Shown: positions 23,837 through 33,228 of the stretch, in pieces | How the letters are laid out: each line of letters starts with the position of its first letter | Position numbering within the stretch: the stretch's first letter is position 1 | Assembly (NCBI RefSeq): GCF_002575655.3 | Contig: NC_053035.3 | Coordinates: 93,459,322 to 93,523,321, forward strand | Reading direction: 5' to 3' | DNA length: 64,000 bases | Source of the DNA: Aegilops tauschii subsp. strangulata | Taxonomy: Eukaryota; Streptophyta; Magnoliopsida; Poales; Poaceae | Program-made: the position numbers and the translations under genes | The notes under the pieces: generated by a model | The model's input: the letters and a program-made list of their open reading frames with translations, nothing else | What the model was told of the DNA's origin: nothing | Database searches by the model: none

Positions 23837-26509
23837 TGTAACATCCCAAATTTTCAATTTGGTATGTTATACATAGATCATCATTGCATATCATGTTTTA
23901 TTGCATTTTGACAAATCCTCGATAAATCCTAAGCAACTGAAGGACCCTCAGAGAGAGTTGGGGATTTTCTCGAATTTTCATATTTGATTTTCATCAAATA
24001 ATAAGACGAGGATTTTGGTTTTAATTATTTTCTCTCCGGAAAAATATTTCATTTTAAAATAAACGAAAGGAGAAAATATGACTTCTCCAAAACAATTGAA
24101 ATACTGGAGGAAAAATGTTAAAATCATTATTTGGAATTTATTTGGATTTTATTTGCAATTTTTATTGCATTAAAAATATTGCATGTTTTCAAAATAATTA
24201 TTTTGATTTAAAAAATGTTCACCCTATTCTAGATTTTCTAACTAGACGGGAAAAATTTATTTCATATTTTTCTGATTTTTATTTATTTTTCTACGAATTA
24301 TTTACCGCGGAACTTATTTAAAAAAAAACTGCGCGCGCCCGACCGGGCCGCAGCCCAGCCAGGCCGCCGGCCCACCCCGCGCCCCTCTCCTCCTCGCGCA
24401 CGAGACGCCGCCGCCGCCATGGCCGAGTCCGGCTCCCGCACGGCACCCGCCGGCCACCCCCTCCCCCAAGTCACCTCCACCCCCCTATTTATACCGCTGC
24501 TGCCCCCCCCTCTCCCTCACCGCAAGCCGCCGCCGCCGCACTCGCCTCGCCCGCCGCCGCTCGCCGGAGCCGCCGCCGGAGCCCCGCCCCTCGCCCCGAG
24601 CCGCCCTCGCCCCGAGCCGCGCAGCCCCGTCGCCGGAGCCTCGCCGGAGCCCGTCCCCGAGGTAGCCGCACCTCGCCGTTGCCGGTTTTCTTTAAAAAAA
24701 ACCGTTCGTTTCAAAAAAACCCTAGATCGGTTTTTTTTTCGGTTTTATTATTTTGCGAGCGTTCACCGAACCGTTCGTTTTAACGAACGCGTTCGTCAGT
24801 TTTTCTCTGTTAACGAACGTTCGTTATTTAACCGTTCGTCCGTTTTTCTTTTTCGTCGGATTTTTCTCGTTATTTTCTCAGATTCGATTTCTGATCGAAT
24901 CTTCGATTCTGTTTAACTTCTCGCTCGTTTATCGGAATCAGGCGATTCAAGCGCCTAGAGTTTCGTCTCGAAATTCTCTTTCCGTTTAACCTACTCAAAC
25001 AAGTTTCTCGCTCGTTTAGATCCAGATTAGCAAACGAAGTTTCTTTCTTTTGCCGTTTGACTTTCGTTGCTTCTTTCGAGTTGATTCTTTTTGCAAACCG
25101 GAGTTCTTAAGTTGAACTTTCTGGTTGGATCTTTCTTTCGAGTTTTACCTGTGCATTAGATGAGTACTGATTGTATGCTTGTTTGTTTGCGATAGAGTAC
25201 CCGGAGTGTGCCGCTTGTTACTTCGACTCGCTAGGTTTTGCGGATCATCAGCAAGGCAAGTAACACTTTGATCATATCCCGTTCATACCCAGTTTTACTG
25301 CATTAGATCTGTTTTCCTCAAACACTTGCATGATTAGGATCTAATTAAATTGTGGGTATTGGGAAGTAGTTGAGGTAGTACCTATTACCTGTTTTTCTTA
25401 GCAAACCCTTGGGAGTTACTTCTACGTTGCTATTATATTGCCATGCTATGCTCGTAGACATGGATTGGGTTTGAGAGATATTCATGACAGATGTGAGATG
25501 TTTATTAATGGTTCAACTTAAGGTGGCAACTAAAACTCACATCTGGGTGGATTGAGGCACCTGGAGAACCCAGTGTTGTCTGTTTGTATAAGGTCCGCCA
25601 CCCAGGCTCAAAGGGATCATAAGATTATTCATGCTGGAAACTTCCGTGTGCAGCCACAAGCTATTATGGGCTCTAGCATAGTTGAGTAGGTTACAAGATC
25701 TCTTGAAGAGGTGGACTAGCAGATGTAGGGGAAAGTAGGTGTACCGGTCCATCCAGAGTAAAGAGTGATTGTTTCTGAAAGGTTGTGTCTCGGCCATCCG
25801 TTTCTCAAACATCATGTAGTGCGAGAATCAAGCGGAGGCGATCGAGTCTTGTGGGGAAAAGTGCGCAAACCTCTGCAGAGTGTACAAACTCATCATGGTT
25901 AGCCGTGTCCCCGGTTATGGACAACTTGAGTATCTAGTACCTGGATTATCATTTGAATCTCATCACCATGTTACCTATAATTAATTTTGTTGGGTTAATG
26001 ATGACACTTAATTGGGATTGAGTTGGAGGTACCTTCTCAATGTTTCACAACCACCATGATAGTTAAATAAAATTTATTCCTTTGCAGTAGGATAAAATTG
26101 GCTTTCCACCAGCCATATATGCATATAGTATAGCATTATTATTGTTCATTGCTCTCTATGTGTTACTTTGCCAGCATATTCTATGTGCTGACCCGTTTTC
26201 GGGCTGCAACGTTTCATGTTGAAGACTTTTCAGACGACGAGTAAGGTGCCTTAGGTCGTGGTCTTATACTCAGTGATGCCGCTGGAGTTGATGGACTCAC
26301 TTATCTTCCAAGTCTTCCGCTGTTATCATTATTAGATGGCCTTAAGCCATGTTTATCATACTTAATCTCTTCGGAGATATTCGATGTAATAAGTGTGTGA
26401 TTGCTACTCTGTTATAAATCCTCCATTTGTACTGTGCGTGTCAGCATTACTGATCCAGGGATGACACTGGTGCACAGCAGCACAGGCCATTTGAGGTCTG
26501 GTCGCTACA
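23837..26509 (+). repeat. LTR 3 of the chromovirus array
   Basis: The LTR is 2,673 bp with the same TGTA/TACA ends. It differs from LTR2 at a handful of sites, for example near 24268-24285, 25459 and 26220. The TATA box is at 24486-24493. It is followed by a third, truncated internal region rather than by host sequence. Confidence 0.92.
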
Positions 26510-26513
26510 AAGT

Positions 26514-26525
26514 TGGTATCAGAGC
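26514..26525 (+). promoter_or_regulatory. Primer-binding site, copy 3
   Basis: TGGTATCAGAGC, 4 bases after LTR3, is complementary to the 3' end of initiator tRNA-Met. Confidence 0.85.
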
Positions 26526-26620
26526 ACACGCTGACTGTAGGACACGACCACTAAGCTTAAGCCCTAGAAAGCTGCTCTCTTCTCATTTCTGACCCCTCTC
26601 CACTTTCTACTCTTTTAGGA

Positions 26621-27351
26621 ATGGCGAATGTAAGGAGCAAGTTCATGCAACCAGATGAAGACACGCCTTTTGGTCGACACTTGAAGGAAGTCACCAAGTA
26701 CTTGAACATAGGAATACCAAGCATCACCGGAACCTACAACGCCACATTACCTGAAGAGGAGAGCTGGAAGATTCAAGTTCACATTCCAGGAAGGACGTTT
26801 GTGCCAATTACGGAACCCATGAGATTGGTTTTCGAAGCACCAACTTGGAGTTTAGGGAAGAGCATGGCCGCACACATCGCCATGGGACGCATTGGAGAAG
26901 TCTACCACCAGGAGCTTAAGGATACAATTTATCAGATTTGTGGACGTCGAGACGCACAATGGGAGATGATCAAGACCAAGAAGGATGGATCAATTGCAGC
27001 TTTCATCCAGGAGCAGAACCAAATATTCGTCGCCAGGAGAACCAGATGTGCACGGACAAGGAAGAACTGAAGAAGGCATTAACGAAGATCAAGGAGCTCC
27101 AAGAAGAACTCAAGGCTACACGCGAAGATTATTTGGAGGAAATCAACGCACTAGTAGGGAAGATTGACGACCTGGAGAGGAAGATTGGAGTATTCGTGGG
27201 AAATCCAGTGCCAAAGGCAGAAGTCGACGAATGCACTTGTCCGGATAACTACATCATCATCGACGACACCGACTCGGAACCAAGTGAAGACGACTGGATT
27301 GATGAAGCTGGAGCAGACATCATGGAGTCTTCAACGGATCAGAATTTCTAG
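26621..27351 (+). CDS. Extra open reading frame upstream of gag, copy 3
   Basis: Same two-frame layout (26621-27070, then the -1 frame to 27351). It carries more changes than copies 1 and 2 show between each other, including Lys to Arg in the coiled coil (DLERKIG) and Met to Val in IGVFVGNP. It therefore belongs to a lineage slightly older than the copy 1/copy 2 duplication. Confidence 0.6.
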
Positions 27352-27550
27352 TAGACCACCATATCAGTAGTAGTTTTCCCCCATTTAATAGTATAGTTCA
27401 AGCACTTTGTAACGCTAGTTAGATCGATTGTTTTGCCTTGTTTGAATTGATTGAGTGATATTGATTGAATTTGTCTCATGAGCATATGGGTAGTGTTTTC
27501 TCTCTAGACCTCATTCTATTCTTAACTCTCATCTTTTCTAAACCTATCAG

Positions 27551-27697
27551 ATGCCTCCGAGACGCGACATCGGATTTGTTTTCCCGCCAGAGATCACCCA
27601 GTTGATTCAGCAACAGAATGCCCTGATGCAAGTGTTAGTGCAGAACCAAGGCAACAACAACAACAACCCACCACCTGTTGATCACTTAGCCCGTTTC
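27551..27697 (+). pseudogene. Gag start, copy 3, cut after 49 codons
   Basis: The frame opens with the same [14 protein letters not shown] start as copies 1 and 2 and matches them to the codons for HLARF. At 27697 the match ends abruptly and C1 satellite sequence begins; the reading frame stops a few codons later. All protease, RT, RNase H and integrase sequence is missing. Confidence 0.9.
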
Positions 27698-30200
27698 AAA
27701 ATGCCGTGGTAAAATTTTTGTCCCATTTGGGGCAGGTTTGGGTATAAGCTTCTCACAAACCAGAGCTTCTCACAACAAGCGTGATGGTTTCGGTAGGGAA
27801 CGTGCCACCTTTGGGGACGAAACCATATCCGTTGACTCTTATTGCTTTCAAAAAATTTCGAGTGTCAACATCGAACAACAGGAGTGTTGTGTTAAATTTT
27901 GGAATTTTTCAGGGTTTGTTTGGACATTTTTATACATTAAATGGGTTTTCAAGGCATTTTATGCGCATAATTCAAATTTGAACTACAAGCACATTCTCCA
28001 GTGCATATAAACTGGTTGGAAAATCAAATATGTGTCCTTGGTTGCATGCTTAGGTCCCATGCAAGAAATGGGAATGAATTTCACACACCCTACGACCGTC
28101 ACTCGGCCGCAAACATTGAGATACCTGGTTTTTAAATTCTAGTAAATCCAAAACTTGTCTGAAATTCAATAAACTTTTCATGCTATCATGGAGCGGCATC
28201 AACATGCCATGGTAAATTTTTTGTCCCATTTGGGGCAGGTTTGGGTATAAGCTTCTCACAAACCAGAGCTTCTCACAACAACATGATGGTTTCGGTAGGG
28301 AACGTGCCACCTTTGGGGACGAAATGATATTCGTTGCCTCATATTTCTTTCAAAAATTTTTGAGTGTCAACATAGAACAACAGGTGTGTTGTGTTCAATT
28401 TTGGAAATTTTCGGGGTTCGTTTGGACATTTTTATATATTAACTGGGTTTTCCAGGCATTTTATGCGCATAATTCAAATATGAACTACATGCACATTCAC
28501 CAGTCCATATTAACTAGTTGAAAAATCAAATATGTGTCCTTGGTTGCATGCTTAGGTACCATGCAAGAAATGGGAATGAATTTCACACAACCTGCCACCA
28601 TCACTCGGCCGCAAACATTGAGATACCTGGTTTTTAAATTCTAGTAAATCCAAAACTCGTCTGAAATTCATGAAACTTGGTATGCTACCGTGGAGCGGCA
28701 TCAACATGCCGTGGTAAATCTTTTGTCCCATTTGGGGCAGGTTTGGGTATAAGCTTCTCACAAACCAGAGCTTCTCACAACAAGCGTGATGGTTTCGTTA
28801 GGGAACGTGCCAGCTTTGGGGACGAAACGATATCCGTTGCCTCTTATTGCTTTCAAAATCTTTCGAGTGTCAACATAGAACGAGAGGAGTGTTGTGTTCA
28901 ATTTTGGAAATTTTCGGGGTTCGTTTAGACATTTTTATACATTAACTGGGTTTCCCAGGCATTTTTCTGCAGTGCCTATAAACTGGTTGAAAAATCAAAT
29001 ATGTGTCCTTGGTTGCATGCTTCGGTCCCATGCAAGAAATGGGAATGAATTTCAAACACCCTGCCACTCGGCCGTAAACATTGAGATACATGGTTTTAAA
29101 ATCTAGTAAATCCAAAACTCGTCTGAAATTCATGAAACTTGGCATGCTATCATGGAGTGGCATCAACATGCCGTGGTAAATTTTTTGTCCCATTTGGGGC
29201 AGGTTTGGGTATAAGCTTATCACAAACCTTAGCTTCTCACAACAAGCGTGATGGTTTCGGTAGGGAACGTGCCACCATTGGGGACGAAACGATATCCATT
29301 GCCTCTTATTGCTTTCAAAATCTTTCGAATGTCAACATAGAACAACAGGAGTGTTGTGTTCAATTTTGGAATTTTTCGGGGTTCGTTTGGACATTTTTAT
29401 GCATTAACTAGGTTTCCCAGGCATTTTATGTGGATAATTCAAATTTGAACTACATGCACATTCTCTAGTGCATATAAACTGGTTGAAAAATCAAATATGT
29501 GTCCTTGGTTGCATGCTTAGGTCCCATGCAAGAAATGGGAATGAATTTCAAACACCCTACCACCGCCACTCGGCCGCAAACATTGAGATACATGGCTTTT
29601 AAATTCTAGTAAATCCAAAACTCGTTTGAAATTCATGAAACTTGGCATGCTATCATGGAGCAGCATCAACATGCCGTGGTAAAAATGTTGTCCCATTTCG
29701 GGTAGGTTTGGGTATAAGCATCTCACAAACCTTAGCTTCTCACAACAAGCGTGATGGTTTCGGTAGGGAATGTGCCACCTTTGGGGACGAAACGGTATCC
29801 GTTGCCTCTTATTGCTTTCAAAATCTTTTGAGAGTCAACATAGAACAACAGGAGTGTTGTGTTCAATTTTGGAATTTTTCGGGGTTCGTTTGGACATTTT
29901 TATACATTAACTGGGTTTTCTAGGCATTTCATGTGCATAATTCAAATTTGAACTACATGCACAAGCTCCGGTGCATAGAAATTGGTTGAAAAATCAATTC
30001 AGTGTCCTTCGGGGCATGCTTAGGTCCCATGCAAGAAATGGGAATGAATTTCAAACACAGGGCACTGTTGATTGCCGGCAAAATGTTGAGATACTTTTTT
30101 TAAAATTCTAGTAAATCCAAAACTCGTCTGAAATTCATGAAACTTGGCATGCTATAATGGAATGGCATCCGACATGTTGTGGTATTTTTCGTGTCCATTT
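27698..30200. repeat. Satellite-like array, five copies of a ~503-bp unit, in C1
   Basis: The marker ATGCC(G/A)TGGTAAA recurs at about 27701, 28204, 28706, 29168 and 29671, and in degenerate form at 30174. Spacings are 503, 502, 462, 503 and 503 bp. The short unit has lost about 40 bases near 28970. Units are about 90% or more alike by eye. Each contains a block around GGGGCAGGTTTGGGTATAAGC and another around GGTCCCATGCAAGAAATGGG. Open frames on both strands recur with the unit but carry frame differences and no known domain, so I treat them as non-coding. Long internal tandem arrays are known in Triticeae CACTA elements. Confidence 0.85.
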
Positions 30201-31274
30201 TGAGAGAAGGCGCACTTGAATAACAGCCAACAAAGGCATTTTGAAACAAATAGCTGCCACTGTAACATCTCAAACGTTTTGTATAATTTAAATTGCGTGC
30301 GTTCTTTTAACCATTCACGTGACGCCATGTGTCTTGGTTTTAATGGCTGTAGGAGGTGTTGTGCGGACAGCTGCTTGACCTTGACTGAACGGGAGGCGTG
30401 CGAGCGCCGCCCGGTGCGCAGGCTGACCGAGAGGCGTGCAAGCTGTCCTTGAATGCGCAGGCTCACCGGGAAGCGTGCGAGCTGTACGCTATGCAGGCTC
30501 ACTGGGAAGTGAGCCCTTTGACTTCCATGGCTGCCCGCCTTGCTCGCATCCTCTCCATTAATGGCGCCCAAGCCGTAGTTTAATTCGGTTTTTAGATATA
30601 AAACACTCATCACAAACGTTTTAGTTAGAACACCCGTATGCAAACCAACAGCTTCCCTAGGAAGCCAGGGGAAAATGTGCCGCGCAGGATTTTTGCAGCT
30701 ATTGATTGCAAACATTTTAGATAGAACACCCGTATGCAAAGTGAGAGCAGCGCAGGATTTGTGCATCCCTTCAACGCAAACGGTTGTTTTGGATGACCCG
30801 TGTGCAACCACGTACAAACAATTTGGTAAGATTTGCATCTATCATATTGGGTATGTTGCCATTTGTCAAACTGGAAAGATTTACATTTGTTGATCTAGTA
30901 ACGTTGCCATTTTTCAATCCTTGTAACACTGCGATTTGTGAAAATATGCAGCTAGAAATCACTAGCACTATCTAATTTTTGCAACTAAAATTCAGTAATT
31001 AAGCATAGATTTCATTCATAGATTAAGCAGTCGTTCTTAATTTATACAAACAGTTCAAGTCGACAGCTGAACCGACCAAACTTTTCCCTAATTATTGTCA
31101 ACCACGTACTGAAATAGCTAGTTCAACTATATGTACTAGATAATTTTAAGTACGTTGTACAGTTCGGCCACACATCTATAGTCAGATGAACTGAACAAAA
31201 TAGCCCCTAAATACTACTACTACCACGGAGGGGCTTTGTGCTACTTCCGGCAGCCTCTCCTCTGCCGAGCGCGC
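30201..31274. other. Non-coding C1 interior with short degenerate repeats
   Basis: No supported gene. About 30380-30520 holds three to four copies of a 38-40 bp GC-rich repeat around GAGGCGTGCGAGC and GCGCAGGCT. About 30620-30760 holds two copies of a segment around TAGAACACCCGTATGCAAA, about 107 bp apart. The rest is AT-rich and unremarkable. Confidence 0.6.
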
Positions 31275-32024
31275 TCAGTAAGAGGCAGAGGAGGAGGAGG
31301 AGCCTACCGACGAGCTGGAGAAATGCAATACGGTGCCTGTCGCTGCTGCACGTTCAGCGACGCTCGCCAGCTCGAACGCCCATTGCCGCTCTAGACGATC
31401 CCTCTCGAAGCGGCTGGTCAGCTCGTAGATCTCCTGATTCCTCGCCTCTGCGTTGGCGTGTGCAGCGGCCACGGTTGCGGTAAGGCTCTTTGCGTGCTCG
31501 ACGAGGCGCTCCTCCTCCTCCCGCAGGAACTCGATGTAGCGCGCAAGGTCGCTGACGCACGTGCGGCCCTCCACCTCCGCCTCCCTCCTTTGGGCGGCGG
31601 TGGTGGAGCGAGTGATGATCTCGGCAGTTGAAGGTGAGCTGGCAGCCACGGCGGCTGATGATGGGGTGGCGGCCACGACCACTACCTCCTGCCTTCGGGC
31701 CGCGGTGGCGGAGTGGGTGATGGCCACGGTGGCCGGCAGTGGGGTGGCGGCCACGACGGCCACCTCCCGCCTTCGAGCCGCAGCGGCGGAGCGGGAGATG
31801 GCCCTGGCTTTCAACGATGGTGTGGCGGCAACGGTGGCCGACAACAGCTGCCGACGGGCAGCGGCGGCGGGGCGTGTGGTGGGTGTTCCGCGAACACCCA
31901 ACAGGGACGCCACGCGCACTACACTACGCCGGGGACTGCGCCACCGCCGCGGTGTAGCCTCCTAGCTGTAGCTGTCCTCTGATGACGGTGGAGTGGCTGA
32001 GCGACGACGACGGACCGGTGCCAT
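31275..32024 (-). pseudogene. Ala-rich coiled-coil protein gene of C1, with an early amber codon
   Basis: The minus-strand ATG at 32024-32022 (CCAATGG context) begins MAPVRRRRSATPPSSEDSYS, and codon 21 is TAG at 31964-31962. After it the same frame is open to 31275, giving 249 residues in all if the stop is ignored. The middle is Ala/Arg-rich with three imperfect repeats around AAARRREVAVVAAT. The C-terminal third is a likely coiled coil (ARYIEFLREEEERLVEHAK, then ELTSRFERDRLERQW), followed by a Ser-rich tail. I do not recognise the family. A TATA box lies upstream at 32106-32113. An internal GTG or later start could make a shorter protein, but the arrangement fits a single nonsense mutation. 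Confidence 0.55.
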
Positions 32025-32105
32025 TGGCGATTGTGGGAGAAGCAGACGAGATAAGCTATAGGGAGGGAGGGGAAAATGCGACGCAGGGCTCGCCGGCCGT
32101 GAGGG

Positions 32106-32113
32106 TTTTTATA
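32106..32113 (-). promoter_or_regulatory. TATA box upstream of the coiled-coil gene
   Basis: The minus strand reads TATAAAAA within GCTATAAAAACCCTC, about 80 bases upstream of the ATG at 32024. A start about 30 bases downstream would leave a leader of about 50 bases. Confidence 0.5.
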
Positions 32114-32843
32114 GCAGGCCGGTAAGCATTGGGATTTTGGGGGATTTTGCCGACTCGGGCGGGAAGCTTGCACGGGAACCTGCGAGGCTGCGCGGGAACG
32201 GGCTCACCGATGATTCATTGGCGCCACCGTTTGGCCAAAAGAACACCCCCCGCGCGCTGCGCAAGCTTGTGCTGTAAGCCGTCTGCGGCGGCGGGGTGAC
32301 AAGACGTGCGAGAGGAGGACGAAAGGACACGTACACATAAGGTTAATAAAAAAACATTTACAATTTAATTACCTACTATAACCCCATCCTGGTTGATAAG
32401 TAGGATTTAACTAATAAAATACGAATGCATGTCGCCAAAGATTATATTGTTGGAGTCGTATTTGAACATAGTTTCCAGCTATAGAATTTTTGTAACGTGC
32501 ATTAACACTTTTTTGGTTAAATTTAAGGTTATATACCAGCAAGCGTTTGCCCGCAACACACACGGCTTATTCCCACAGAAACAGCTCGGATGGATCAACT
32601 GTATGCCACGTATCGTACACGCAACTCTAATCTGATTCGTGCTTGATGTCTCCAACATCGCTCGCACAGTTCGTCTTATTTGCCACGTATCACTGTGCCG
32701 GCCTCTGCTCGCGTCCCTCGACAAGCTCTGCTCGCCGTTAGGCGCCGCGGCGCGCTCTGCTCGTGTCCGTTGGCGTGCTCTGCTCACGTCCGTCAGCGCA
32801 CTAGCTTTGTGGACAGTTTTTCCTTGCGCGTTCAACTGCTATA

Positions 32844-32902
<59 letters not shown>

Positions 32903-33228
32903 ATATGGTTGCTCGTCGTTGAGGCGACGGCGGAGCACTCTGCTCGCGTCCCTCCGCGCGTGCTCTGCCAGCGGTTGGGCATGCACACGATCACGTCGGG
33001 GCCCCCATATGCATGCGGTTGCACCGCGCGCGTTGCCACGCGATGCAGTTACGTGCGGCACGATGGAGTTACGCGCTGCAAATTAGAACTTCCATTAGGG
33101 CCTGCCGATATTCCTAGCCGTCCGGCTTCCCATTTAATTCCCGCCGCCATTATAACCTCAGTCTCTTCAACCTGTCGATCGCGCCCCACAACACAACAAG
33201 CACACCCACGACGACACATAGAGAGGGG
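32114..33228. other. Region between the divergent C1 genes, with an AT microsatellite
   Basis: No gene seen. It contains motifs of the C1 type (CGCAACACACACGG, CACGTATCG) at 32550-32700, a long (AT)n run at 32841-32907, and a GC-rich stretch before the exonuclease-like gene. ATTATAAC near 33150 could be a weak TATA box for that gene. The two C1 genes diverge from this segment. Confidence 0.55.

Larger units (their letters stand above)
7609..27697 (+). mobile_element. Tandem chromovirus array: LTR-internal-LTR-internal-LTR-partial internal
   Basis: Three LTRs (2,690, 2,674 and 2,673 bp) alternate with two complete internal regions of exactly 5,432 bp each and a third internal region cut after 1,188 bp. 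Every LTR begins TGTAACATCCC and ends CGCTACA, and each is followed by a tRNA-iMet primer site. The repeat period is 8,122 then 8,106 bp. The left flank is AATAG (7604-7608) in C1. On the right the element breaks mid-gag at 27697 and joins C1 satellite DNA directly, so no terminal LTR or duplication exists there. The gag-pol frame places it with chromodomain-bearing Ty3/gypsy elements (Tekay/Del-like, from family knowledge). Confidence 0.9.

Noticed and set aside
27738..29923. Recurring 69-93 codon frames on both strands of the satellite array
   Set aside because: They repeat with the 503-bp unit but start and stop differently in each unit and show no protein motif.
30152..30838. 228-codon minus-strand frame
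   Set aside because: It spans short GC-rich tandem repeats and duplicated AT-rich sequence; the composition follows the repeats and nothing resembles a known protein.
32841..32907. Long (AT)n run considered as an origin or regulatory site
   Set aside because: It is a plain dinucleotide microsatellite with no other features supporting such a role.
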